DNA from: UMGS363 sp964402055 | GTDB taxonomy: Bacteria; Bacillota; Clostridia; Oscillospirales; Ruminococcaceae | Direction of reading: 5' to 3' | Assembly: GCA_964402055.1 (NCBI GenBank) | Contig: CAYOAV010000013.1 | Span: 1-39,517, forward strand | DNA length: 39,517 nt | Shown: one piece after another, positions 32,371-39,517 of the stretch | Position numbering within the stretch: position 1 is the stretch's first letter | Layout: every line of letters begins with the position of its first letter | Translations under genes and position numbers: made by a program | Notes under the pieces: generated by a model | What the model was told of the DNA's origin: nothing | Database searches by the model: none | What the model saw: only the letters and a program-made list of their open reading frames with translations

Positions 32371-33348
32371 GTGAGAATTAAGAAAATGCTATGTTCACTT
32401 GCGGCTATCGGCGTTATCGGGAGCGGCTGTGGTTTGATTTATGCTTCACAAGGTGCAGAGGAAGGCTCTGACGCTGATATGTCTGCTGAAAATGCTTCAT
32501 CAGCACAAAAAAATGTATCGGATTTTATGAACGCTCTTGTTTCGCATAATAATGATGAGGTTGCGAAAATGGGCGGTTCGCAGTCATATGGTGCGTATGC
32601 CTTTCTGGATAATGTCGGCTTTGACAGCTGGGAGCTTGTTTCAGAAGAAGACGGCATTTACACGGTCAGGCTTAATATTTCCGAAAGTGCCGAGGAGGAT
32701 TTTCCTGTGGGAGAGAGCCTTTGGACGATTAACGCATCGGACGATGAGGGCAACCTTTCTTCCTTCTGCCGTGTGACGGAGGACGCAAAAACCGTCCTTG
32801 CGGACAGCGTTTCAAGGCTTGATGTGAGCAATGCCGTGAAGATGTGCTATGCGTTTACATCGGAATTTGGCTGGATAAGCAGCGATGAGAGCATTATTAC
32901 AATAAGCGGCAGGGAAAAGACCGTTGAAAAGGAACGCTTTATTGACGATTTAATAAAATTTTGTGCATATTTTTCAGGCGATGACGAGCTTTCAGAAAGT
33001 GATGTGGATTATTCTGCAGAAAAGCTTTCGGAAAGTGCGGAGCGGCTATTAGGTATAAAGGAGCTTGATTTTACAACTCTTCCGTCCTATAATAAAGTAA
33101 AATCCACCGTTTCAAGCACTCGAACAAGATATAGCTGGGGCTATGCCAAGCTTGCCGATGAGCAGTTTTCCGATGGAGCATATCGTGTGAGCATTGATTG
33201 GTATTCCGATGCAATATTGCTTGCAAAGGCAAGGAGCATTGATTATTACCTTGCGGATAATTCCGATGGCTCGATCAGGCTCGTATCAACAGATGAAACC
33301 TTTAACAGCGGTGAACCTATTGCGTTTGTTACTAAGGCGGAGTATTGA
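32371..33348 (+). CDS. Secreted protein of unknown function
   Basis: A 325-residue protein. The GTG at 32371 follows AGGAG; an upstream in-frame ATG lacks a site. Residues 1-25 look like an export signal (short basic start, hydrophobic core LCSLAAIGVIGSGCGLIYA). The Cys is not in a good lipobox, so lipidation is uncertain. The mature part is acidic and contains two similar-looking alpha/beta regions (about 45-130 and 150-320). I do not recognise the family. It has its own promoter and terminator. Confidence 0.75.
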   Translation: MRIKKMLCSLAAIGVIGSGCGLIYASQGAEEGSDADMSAENASSAQKNVSDFMNALVSHNNDEVAKMGGSQSYGAYAFLDNVGFDSWELVSEEDGIYTVRLNISESAEEDFPVGESLWTINASDDEGNLSSFCRVTEDAKTVLADSVSRLDVSNAVKMCYAFTSEFGWISSDESIITISGREKTVEKERFIDDLIKFCAYFSGDDELSESDVDYSAEKLSESAERLLGIKELDFTTLPSYNKVKSTVSSTRTRYSWGYAKLADEQFSDGAYRVSIDWYSDAILLAKARSIDYYLADNSDGSIRLVSTDETFNSGEPIAFVTKAEY

Positions 33349-33366
33349 AAAACAACATATAAAAAA

Positions 33367-33396
33367 TCCCCCGATAAAATCGGGGGAAATTTTTAT
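33367..33396. terminator. Intrinsic terminator between convergent genes
   Basis: TCCCCCGAT (33367-33375) and ATCGGGGGA (33379-33387) pair perfectly around an AAA loop, followed by AATTTTTAT. An A-rich run on the other side makes it usable in both directions. Confidence 0.9.
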
Positions 33397-34208
33397 CTAT
33401 TATATGTTATCGTACTTTTATATGTTATATTGTTTAAATTGGGAATGAATTTGTATTGATCGGTTTGAAATCTAAAGGTATAGGAATTGTATTTGCCGCC
33501 TGAAATTGAATCAATCAAAGAAAATTTTACCGTTTCAGTAAAAGGATTGTCGTCACCGTTAAAAAATGTCAATTCAAGTGATTTTAATGTAACACTATTT
33601 GAATAACCATTATGAATGTTGGTTTCTACGACTAATTTTCCCGTATCAAATTCATAATGAACATTTTTTAAAATAACGTTAACGTTGTTGGATTTATAGT
33701 TATCATTGCTGACATTATATTCTTTAAACCATTTTTTTACTGGTACATATGTTATCCCATCTTCATTTTCGGTTAAAACAAACTCAACATCATCATCTTC
33801 AGTGTATTCTATTACAGTACCGTCTACATTTATTGTTCCTATAATAACAAATTGGTAATAATCGCCAAGCTTGCCAACAAAATTTGTTGCAGTATAATCG
33901 TAAACATTTCCGTCTTGATTTTTAAATTCTTCTGACGAAAAATAACTGTTTGCAGCTTTCAATATTTTTTTAGGGTTGTTTTCATTTCCTGATAGCGTTA
34001 AAGGTGTACTAAAGAAAATTGTTTTTATAAGAATAGCCGCTATTACCGCAATTATTATCAAAACAGCAAGCTTGCGTTTATCAATGTTATTGGCAGCAGC
34101 TGTTGAATCAGCGGCAATAATCTGATATTGCTCGCTTACAGATGAGCCGCATTTTGGACAGAAATTTCCGCCGTCCTCAATTTTTGCACCGCATTTCCCA
34201 CAAAACAT
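33393..34208 (-). CDS. Zinc-ribbon membrane protein of unknown function
   Basis: A 271-residue protein. Residues 1-25 are a zinc ribbon with two CxxC pairs (MFCGKCGAKIEDGG and FCPKCGSSV). A linker leads to one membrane helix (about 47-69, LAVLIIIAVIAAILIKTIFF). The outer domain of about 200 residues is polar and beta-rich. Such zinc-ribbon-TM proteins are frequent in Firmicutes and mostly uncharacterised. It follows the other zinc-ribbon gene by 12 bases. Confidence 0.8.
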   Translation of the reverse strand: MFCGKCGAKIEDGGNFCPKCGSSVSEQYQIIAADSTAAANNIDKRKLAVLIIIAVIAAILIKTIFFSTPLTLSGNENNPKKILKAANSYFSSEEFKNQDGNVYDYTATNFVGKLGDYYQFVIIGTINVDGTVIEYTEDDDVEFVLTENEDGITYVPVKKWFKEYNVSNDNYKSNNVNVILKNVHYEFDTGKLVVETNIHNGYSNSVTLKSLELTFFNGDDNPFTETVKFSLIDSISGGKYNSYTFRFQTDQYKFIPNLNNITYKSTITYNR

Positions 34209-34220
34209 ACCTATATCTCC

Positions 34221-35348
34221 TTATTTATCCAGTTTAAGGATTTCTTTTTTCTTCTGCTCAAATTCTTCCTGCGTTATTGCTCCCATATCAAGAAGCTCTT
34301 TAAGCCGTTTGATTTGTTCAAGGTCGGAATTATCTGTTTTTGGTGAAGGTGAATTCTGCGTTTCAGAAGCAGAATTAACGGGTGATGAATTTTCGGCTGT
34401 GATGTTATTATTGATAGAGGAATCGGGAAGGCTGGGTAATGAAGGAATCTCATTGGTATTTTCCTTTGACTCTCCACAGCCAGTGCAGAATAAGCTGTCT
34501 GCACTATTATTATATCCACATTTAGAACAGTGCCAGAGATTTGAGCTTGAAGGATTGCTTACTGTATTGTTTTTGCTGAAACCGCATACTGAGCAGAAAG
34601 GATCATTTTCGCTGTTTTGTTTTCCACAGGATGGGCATTTCCATTCTGCAACGGATTTGACAGCATTAACTGTTGGTATTGAAGAATTATTGGTATATTT
34701 ATTCACCGTCTTTACAACGGCAGTCTGAAATTCCCTGAAGGTTGAAAACTTTAATGCTATAATTCCAAAAACTGAAACAATGAGTGAGAAAATCGGGAAA
34801 TTCAGTCTAAGATGTTTTATACCATCAACATTTGATATAATGAAGGCGACATCAAAAATTATTATGTAAGCAACCTGTACGATGTTTGCGAAGGTCATAG
34901 CACGGAAACATTTTCTTGCTCTTGTTTCAACCTTGTTGCCCTTGATAAGAAGATTGAAAATACATCCGATAAAGCATATATAAGCAACAAAGGCTGCAAT
35001 TAAGGATATAAGATTGCCAAAGCCTATATCACATATTGCAAATAGAACAACATTTTTTGCTTTCAGAGAATTTTGAAAGGAATTTTGTATTTGATTAAAA
35101 CAAGCTATCATTTCATTAAACTTACTAAATGGATTTAATTTATCACTAAATAAATTAATAATCGGATGCTCCATAGATAAGGCAAAATTAAAAAGGGCTG
35201 TTTTAAGATTTTCAATAAGATTGTAAAGATCACCTATAATCTTGTCAATACTTCTCTGTGGAATGCCAAAGCTGTCCATATTCATTTTTAAACCGATCAT
35301 TGATATTATGTCAAAAATAATCCATTTGGTTTTGTTTGATTTAAACAT
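34221..35348 (-). CDS. Membrane protein with two zinc ribbons and a C-terminal SHOCT domain
   Basis: A 375-residue protein. The N-terminal half has about four hydrophobic segments (about 12-28, 105-140, 155-175 and 180-200). Two zinc ribbons follow (WKCPSCGKQNSENDPFCSVC and LWHCSKCGYNNSADSLFC). After a Ser/Asn-rich linker the last 30 residues form a SHOCT domain (LKELLDMGAITQEEFEQKKK), a short helical module seen at the ends of many bacterial proteins. The function is unknown. It has a structured leader of about 100 bases. Confidence 0.8.
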   Translation of the reverse strand: MFKSNKTKWIIFDIISMIGLKMNMDSFGIPQRSIDKIIGDLYNLIENLKTALFNFALSMEHPIINLFSDKLNPFSKFNEMIACFNQIQNSFQNSLKAKNVVLFAICDIGFGNLISLIAAFVAYICFIGCIFNLLIKGNKVETRARKCFRAMTFANIVQVAYIIIFDVAFIISNVDGIKHLRLNFPIFSLIVSVFGIIALKFSTFREFQTAVVKTVNKYTNNSSIPTVNAVKSVAEWKCPSCGKQNSENDPFCSVCGFSKNNTVSNPSSSNLWHCSKCGYNNSADSLFCTGCGESKENTNEIPSLPSLPDSSINNNITAENSSPVNSASETQNSPSPKTDNSDLEQIKRLKELLDMGAITQEEFEQKKKEILKLDK

Positions 35349-35378
35349 ATTATACCTCTTTCATACATAATTTAAGCC

Positions 35379-35441
35379 AACACCGTACAGCTTCATCCCA
35401 ATAATTTCACGCAATATGCACACATTGTCCTGCACGGTGTT
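35379..35441 (-). promoter_or_regulatory. Structured leader of the zinc-ribbon/SHOCT gene
   Basis: On the minus strand, AACACCGTGCAG (35441-35430) pairs with CTGTACGGTGTT (35390-35379) over 12 positions, one of them G-T. Inside, CAATGTG can pair with CATATTG. The outer helix begins about seven bases after the predicted transcript start and closes a loop of 39 bases. It may be a cis-regulatory RNA; I cannot assign a class. Confidence 0.5.
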
Positions 35442-35454
35442 GTCTATAAAAACA

Positions 35455-35463
35455 ATTATATCA
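35455..35463 (-). promoter_or_regulatory. Extended -10 promoter of the zinc-ribbon/SHOCT gene
   Basis: TGATATAAT on the minus strand (35463-35455). No good -35 hexamer is visible. Confidence 0.5.
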
Positions 35464-35490
35464 CAATATGTCGCTAATTGCTATATCAAT

Positions 35491-35537
35491 TATAACTAAA
35501 AGATAGTATTAAAATGTGGCTGTTAGTTATATACTAT
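35491..35537 (+). promoter_or_regulatory. Possible operator dyads upstream of the XRE gene
   Basis: TATAACTA (35491-35498) is mirrored by TAGTTATA (35524-35531), and ATAGTAT (35503-35509) by ATACTAT (35531-35537). Paired dyads close upstream of a regulator gene suggest autoregulation, but AT-rich DNA can give such matches by chance. Confidence 0.35.
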
Positions 35538-35572
35538 GATAAAGAAATATTGCTTTACAGGATGGTATAATT

Positions 35573-35911
35573 ATGAATTTGATTGAAATAGGCGGCAGAA
35601 TAAAGGCTCGTCGGAAAAGCGTTGGGCTTTCGCAGGAGAAGCTTTCGGAAATGGTGTTTGTTACTCCGCACTATATCTATGAGATAGAACGCGGCTCAAA
35701 GGCGATGTCGCTCGAAACGCTTATGAATATTTCCAAGGCACTTGGAATTTCGGCGGATTATATTATTTTCGGTGACAGCTCTCATGGCAGGTCGGATGCT
35801 ATAAACGCACGGATTTCAGCCGTTTTCAAGGGCTGTACGGACGATGAAGCCGCACTTATGCTCTCGGTTGCGGAAAGTGCTAAAAATGCTGTCAGACAGC
35901 GTGAGCCTTAA
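35573..35911 (+). CDS. XRE-family helix-turn-helix regulator
   Basis: A 112-residue DNA-binding protein. The Cro/CI-type helix-turn-helix covers about residues 5-65 (GGRIKARRKSVGLSQEKLSE, then VTPHYIYEIERGSKAMSLET). The rest is a short helical tail. There is no phage or plasmid gene nearby. The target may be its own promoter and the divergent zinc-ribbon operon 224 bases away. It is isolated, with a terminator at its end. Confidence 0.88.
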   Translation: MNLIEIGGRIKARRKSVGLSQEKLSEMVFVTPHYIYEIERGSKAMSLETLMNISKALGISADYIIFGDSSHGRSDAINARISAVFKGCTDDEAALMLSVAESAKNAVRQREP

Positions 35912-35912
35912 A

Positions 35913-35953
35913 AAATCACCACACACCTTTTTCGGGTTATGTGGTGATTTTTC
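35913..35953. terminator. Bidirectional terminator between the XRE gene and gerAC
   Basis: AAATCACCACA (35913-35923) pairs perfectly with TGTGGTGATTT (35940-35950). The flanks are A-rich on the left and T-rich on the right, serving both convergent transcripts. Confidence 0.9.
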
Positions 35954-36896
35954 ATTCGAGCCATATTTTGATACGGCTGTTTTTTAAAAGCTCATCAAAA
36001 TCAGCGTTTTCCAAAAGCTCGGGGCAGGAATGACGTATTTCCGCATAAATCCCGAATATATCCGAGCCGTTTTTTATCGCAGATTTTAAATAAACGCTCC
36101 TGCAAAGCTCACGGATCTGCGATTTTACATCGGTAACAGCTTCTGCGTTTGCATTTTTTTCAAATTCCAGCCTTATATCAGCTTTTATAAGCAAATTACC
36201 CTCGTTATTTTCAGCTGTAAGCTTGCATTTTGCGTTTGTAACAAATACTGATGAGCCGCTTTTTGACGTGAAAAGCAATCTGCCGTTTTTAAGGCTGTCC
36301 GAAAGGATGATTAGTCCTTTCATTTCGTTTTCGTCAAGGGTATAGGCTGTATTTTCGGTTTTAATTCTGGCAGAATTGCTGTTTATTGTTGGTATCGCCG
36401 CACCTCCCGAGGGCAGAAGCTCTGAAATTATGATATCCGAAGCGTTTATATGGAAAAAATTTCCGTTATCATTTTTTACGATATCGGTTATCTGGCTGAC
36501 GGTATATTCTTCAAGGATTTTTTGCGGTTCATCGTTGAAAAAAACAGGGCAGGAGAGCGGAACGCCATTTTCCGTCAGATATTCAAGCTCCTTTGACGGT
36601 GAGCTTATTCCATCGCCTATGATGACTGCCTTAAGCTGACCGAAAAAGACTTTTTTCCCCGAATTTGCAGTACATTTATCTATTGCCGCACCTATATCCG
36701 TTCCGCTTCCGCTTATGCAGAGCTTATCGCCGTTATTTCCGTTCGGCTGATATAGCTGAACAGCCGCAGTATAGATATTTTCAGCTTTATTTATGCCCAT
36801 AATTTGTGCAAAGGCACGTTCGCTTACCTCAATTTTACCGGAACAGCCGCTTAATGTTAATGCGGCAAGCATCATAGCAAACAGCTTTTTTTTCAT
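35952..36896 (-). CDS. gerAC: Spore germination lipoprotein GerAC-type (Ger(x)C)
   Basis: A 314-residue lipoprotein subunit of a nutrient germinant receptor in the spore inner membrane. The signal ends in a lipobox (LTLSGC, Cys at 18). The block that follows (ERAFAQIMGI, then FGQLKAVIIGDGI) is characteristic of Ger(x)C proteins. It is somewhat shorter than the Bacillus GerAC of about 370 residues. Its start overlaps the gerAB stop by four bases (ATGA), indicating coupling. It is the last gene of the operon. Confidence 0.88.
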   Translation of the reverse strand: MKKKLFAMMLAALTLSGCSGKIEVSERAFAQIMGINKAENIYTAAVQLYQPNGNNGDKLCISGSGTDIGAAIDKCTANSGKKVFFGQLKAVIIGDGISSPSKELEYLTENGVPLSCPVFFNDEPQKILEEYTVSQITDIVKNDNGNFFHINASDIIISELLPSGGAAIPTINSNSARIKTENTAYTLDENEMKGLIILSDSLKNGRLLFTSKSGSSVFVTNAKCKLTAENNEGNLLIKADIRLEFEKNANAEAVTDVKSQIRELCRSVYLKSAIKNGSDIFGIYAEIRHSCPELLENADFDELLKNSRIKIWLE

Positions 36897-37915
36897 TTTT
36901 TATCACGCTCCTTTAAAAGTATTATCGCAGGTATGACCGCAGCAAGAAGCAATTGCATAATTCCTCCGCAAAGTATACTCTCCGTGAGGTAATGTTCGCC
37001 GAAAATTGCCGCTGTAAAAAATACAAGTACCGCAGAGATATACATTTTTTTATTATGTCCCATTTCGCTGAATAATCCGTCAATTATGCAAAGGAAAACC
37101 GAAATGCTTATGACGGCGGAAATCGTCCAGAGTATCAGATAAAGTGCGTCATTATGGCGGAAAAGCTCCGAATCGGTGAACGAGCCGACCGCAAGGAAAG
37201 GATAATCGCAAAGGTCGGCATAGTCACCGAGAACGCCTGTTATAAGTGCGGTTACAAGTGCTGTCACGGCAAGCTTTGCCGCAAGGAGAAGATACAAGCC
37301 CTTTTGCAGACCACTTCTGACGTTTTTCATAAGATATGCCGCTCCGATAATTTCGCCGTTGCGTATAAGCTCATCCGAAACAGCCTGCATAAGTCCGTTA
37401 TTATCACAATAAAAATTCCGCAGATGAAAGGAATTACTCGACTGAACTATCATCAGCAGGAGCATTGCAAGAAATGGTATAAAAATAACAACACTGCTTC
37501 GTGCAAGTCCCTCAATTCCGCAATATGCACAATATCCGCATACGATAAGCAATGCCGCAAGCGGAATAAGCCTGTTTGAAACGTTGAATCCGCTGTCAAG
37601 AAAATTCACATAGCGGACGCTTTGACCAGTGCAGAGCGTTACAAAAAACAGCAGATATAATATTTGTGAAAAATATCCCCAGGGTTTGCTTTTTTCGAAA
37701 ATTATTTCGGTTACGCTTTTATCGGGGTGCTTTTTATTGAGGATAATAAGCGGAATAACAAGCAAGCCTTGAATTATGACTGTAATAATGATCGCCTTGA
37801 AGCGTATATCCGAACCCTGACCCTGTGAAAAAAGAGGGACATATGTCATTAACGAGAAACATTTTGATATCAGTAAGAGGAAAAAGAGCTGATAGCCGCT
37901 TATTTTTTTAGTCAT
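36893..37915 (-). CDS. gerAB: Spore germination permease GerAB-type
   Basis: A 340-residue protein of the APC-superfamily spore permease type with about ten membrane helices. The N-terminus begins ISGYQLFFLLLISKCFSLMTY. In characterised GerA receptors this subunit helps bind the germinant. The ATG at 37915 has a GGAAG site nine bases upstream and overlaps the gerAA stop by eight bases; the in-frame TTG at 37924 is adjacent to the site and less likely. Confidence 0.9.
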   Translation of the reverse strand: MTKKISGYQLFFLLLISKCFSLMTYVPLFSQGQGSDIRFKAIIITVIIQGLLVIPLIILNKKHPDKSVTEIIFEKSKPWGYFSQILYLLFFVTLCTGQSVRYVNFLDSGFNVSNRLIPLAALLIVCGYCAYCGIEGLARSSVVIFIPFLAMLLLMIVQSSNSFHLRNFYCDNNGLMQAVSDELIRNGEIIGAAYLMKNVRSGLQKGLYLLLAAKLAVTALVTALITGVLGDYADLCDYPFLAVGSFTDSELFRHNDALYLILWTISAVISISVFLCIIDGLFSEMGHNKKMYISAVLVFFTAAIFGEHYLTESILCGGIMQLLLAAVIPAIILLKERDKK

Positions 37916-39410
37916 TCTTTTCAACTTCCTTCATATTAACGCCGTTAAGCTGTTCAACGGAAAATTTATCTTTTTCCATTTTTTTGAAGCCAATTCTCAG
38001 CATAACATCACGCATAGCCTTTGGAGTGAATGGCGAAATCGGCGATAATGCAGGCGTTCCGATATTTTCCAGTGAGCATATATTGACGAGAATAACCGCC
38101 GCAAGCAGTGATAACCCGAAAATTCCTGCAATTCCTCCAGCAAGCACAGCCGCAAAACGCAGTATTGTAACAGGCTGATTAAGTGTGGGTATCACAAAAG
38201 ATGATGTTACCGAAATTGCACATACAAGCAGAAGCGGATTTGATATCACTCCTGCCGAAACTGCCGCATCGCCTATGATAAGCCCACCGACAATGGAAAC
38301 TGCACCGCCGACGCTTTTGGGCATTCTCACGCCTGCTTCACGGATAATTTCATAAAAAATAAGCACAATTATAGCTTCTAGCATAAGAGGTATCGGGGCA
38401 AGCTCCTCCGCCTCGCAGAGTATCATAAGCATAGTATTATTGAAAAGCTCTGGGTGAAAGGTCACGACCGCAACATAAATCGCAGGCAGGAAAACAGCCG
38501 CTAAAAATGCGATATATCTTATCCAGCGGATAAGCGTTGCATAATACGGACGGAATGTATAATCATCGAGCGTTTGGAAATTTTCTATAAAAAGTGCAGG
38601 AAGAATCACGGCGAAAGGAGTTCCCTCAATCATTACACCAATTCTGCCCTCAAGTATTTTCGCACAGAATACATCAGGACGTTCCGTTGTTGACGCTCCC
38701 GAAAAAAGGGATAGCTTTGTATTGTTAAGGAAAGGCTCAACATAACCGCTTGACAGTATCGTTTCAAGTCGGATTCCTTTAAGCCGTTTTTTTACGTCCG
38801 CAACAAGCTTTTTCGGAACACGGTCGGACATATAGGTCACGATAACATCAACATTGCTTACGTCCGTGATAGGGAAAAGCTCAAATTTCAGCAGAGGAGA
38901 TTTTATCCTGCGGCGGATAAGGGACATATTAGTGCGGACTGTTTCGGTAAAGCCCTCATGTGAGCCGAAAATATTTCCCTCGGAGGAGGGTTCTCCGATA
39001 CCTCGGACAGCATAGCCCTGAACGCCGAACGCAAAAGCCTTTTCCGAGCCGTCAATAAAAAGGATAGCGAAGCCGCTCATAAGCCTGCGGATAAGGTCGC
39101 CGTATTCATTGACAATGCCACGGTCGATAGTAAGGAGCATATGCTTGTCAATATAATCATAAACTCCGCAGTTTGGGGAATTTTCGGGGAGATTGAGCTG
39201 ACTTAACGGATTAAGGATAAGGTCGGTTATAGTCGAGGTTGAAACCATACCCTCAAGGCAGACGAGGTTGCATTTTACATCTGAAATCAGAAAGGGGTTA
39301 AGCAAAAGGTCGGAGCATTCCGACATAATTTCCATTAATTTGCGGATATTTTCATCTATTGAATATGAAACACGGATTTTTTTGAATGAATTTGAATCAA
39401 CGGTTGGCAT
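37908..39410 (-). CDS. gerAA: Spore germination receptor subunit GerAA-type
   Basis: A 500-residue GerA-family protein. A soluble N-terminal region (about 1-270) is followed by about five membrane helices. Hallmark segments are ILEGRIGVMIEGTPFAVILP, EAIIVLIFYEIIREAGVRMP and VGGLIIGDAAVSAG. With GerAB and GerAC it forms the receptor that senses nutrients and triggers release of dipicolinate. An AGAGAGG site precedes the start. It is the first gene of the operon in the standard A-B-C order. Confidence 0.95.
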   Translation of the reverse strand: MPTVDSNSFKKIRVSYSIDENIRKLMEIMSECSDLLLNPFLISDVKCNLVCLEGMVSTSTITDLILNPLSQLNLPENSPNCGVYDYIDKHMLLTIDRGIVNEYGDLIRRLMSGFAILFIDGSEKAFAFGVQGYAVRGIGEPSSEGNIFGSHEGFTETVRTNMSLIRRRIKSPLLKFELFPITDVSNVDVIVTYMSDRVPKKLVADVKKRLKGIRLETILSSGYVEPFLNNTKLSLFSGASTTERPDVFCAKILEGRIGVMIEGTPFAVILPALFIENFQTLDDYTFRPYYATLIRWIRYIAFLAAVFLPAIYVAVVTFHPELFNNTMLMILCEAEELAPIPLMLEAIIVLIFYEIIREAGVRMPKSVGGAVSIVGGLIIGDAAVSAGVISNPLLLVCAISVTSSFVIPTLNQPVTILRFAAVLAGGIAGIFGLSLLAAVILVNICSLENIGTPALSPISPFTPKAMRDVMLRIGFKKMEKDKFSVEQLNGVNMKEVEKND

Positions 39411-39507
39411 AGCATCAGCCTCTCTTTCCTTTTAATGATAACCAATTTTTTCAGATTTATACATCAGACAATTAGGAATCATTTTCTGCGGAATTATTAA
39501 CAAACTA

Positions 39508-39517
39508 TTGTAGGGGA
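39508..39517 (+). repeat. Dispersed GGGGACGGG palindrome, copy 4 (cut by window end)
   Basis: The window ends in TTGTAGGGGA, the same ten bases that open copy 1. Only the left flank is visible, upstream of gerAA. Confidence 0.55.

Noticed and set aside
1..39517. tRNA or rRNA genes
   Set aside because: I saw no cloverleaf with a TTCGA-type T loop or conserved rRNA segment on either strand while reading. A tRNAscan run would settle it.

Overview
This window comes from a low-to-moderate GC, spore-forming Clostridia genome. It is most likely a Ruminococcus-like member of the Oscillospiraceae from a gut or rumen. The evidence is two lipoprotein GH5 cellulases, a GH2 enzyme, a spoIIA sporulation operon, a gerA-type germination operon, TTGACA/TATAAT promoters and AGGAGG-type ribosome binding sites. 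The sequence is a draft scaffold with two 100-base N gaps (12451-12550 and 14808-14907).

Layout. 1-1274 (-): tyrA followed by a GNAT acetyltransferase cut by the window edge. 1314-3499: divergent promoters, then a GH5_1 endoglucanase with a terminator-like hairpin in its leader. 3557-8600 (-): GH2 glycosidase, C39-like membrane-anchored peptidase and tcdA. 8852-10299 (+): spoIIAA-spoIIAB-sigF. 10482-12363: SCP2-like protein and the magnesium transporter MgtE. 12603-14807: a small MATS-type protein and a GntR/ABC-2 transporter cassette. 15023-20037 (+): aconitase, DUF3795-like protein, TraX-like protein, NADP isocitrate dehydrogenase and the redox repressor Rex, a route from citrate to 2-oxoglutarate next to its likely redox sensor. 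20095-21021: a compact island of small elements described below. 21325-23127 (+): GH5_4-like cellulase. 23308-23913 (+): thrH. 24211-26652 (-): asnS-asnA. 26863-32110 (-): 2-hydroxyacid dehydrogenase, proB, proA, an unknown membrane protein and adenosylhomocysteinase. 32371-35911: a secreted unknown protein, two zinc-ribbon membrane proteins and an XRE regulator. 35952-39410 (-): gerAA-gerAB-gerAC.

The most unusual stretch lies between rex and the second cellulase. It holds a 67-residue MATS-type protein, then an apparent type I toxin-antitoxin module: a 31-residue hydrophobic peptide whose ribosome binding site is buried in a hairpin, with a convergent antisense RNA. Next comes a free-standing RNA gene of about 150 nt. 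This RNA has its own promoter and terminator and contains two exact 46-base repeats. Each repeat can fold as an H-type pseudoknot, and an 8-bp helix can close around the pair. This layout resembles a type III (ToxI/CptI/TenpI) antitoxin RNA, but no toxin gene follows, so it is either an orphan antitoxin or an undescribed RNA class.

Other points of interest are structured leaders on both cellulases, thrH and the zinc-ribbon/SHOCT gene, and a dispersed GGGGACGGG palindrome in four intergenic regions. All function calls rest on reading the translated sequences and motifs. No database search was run.
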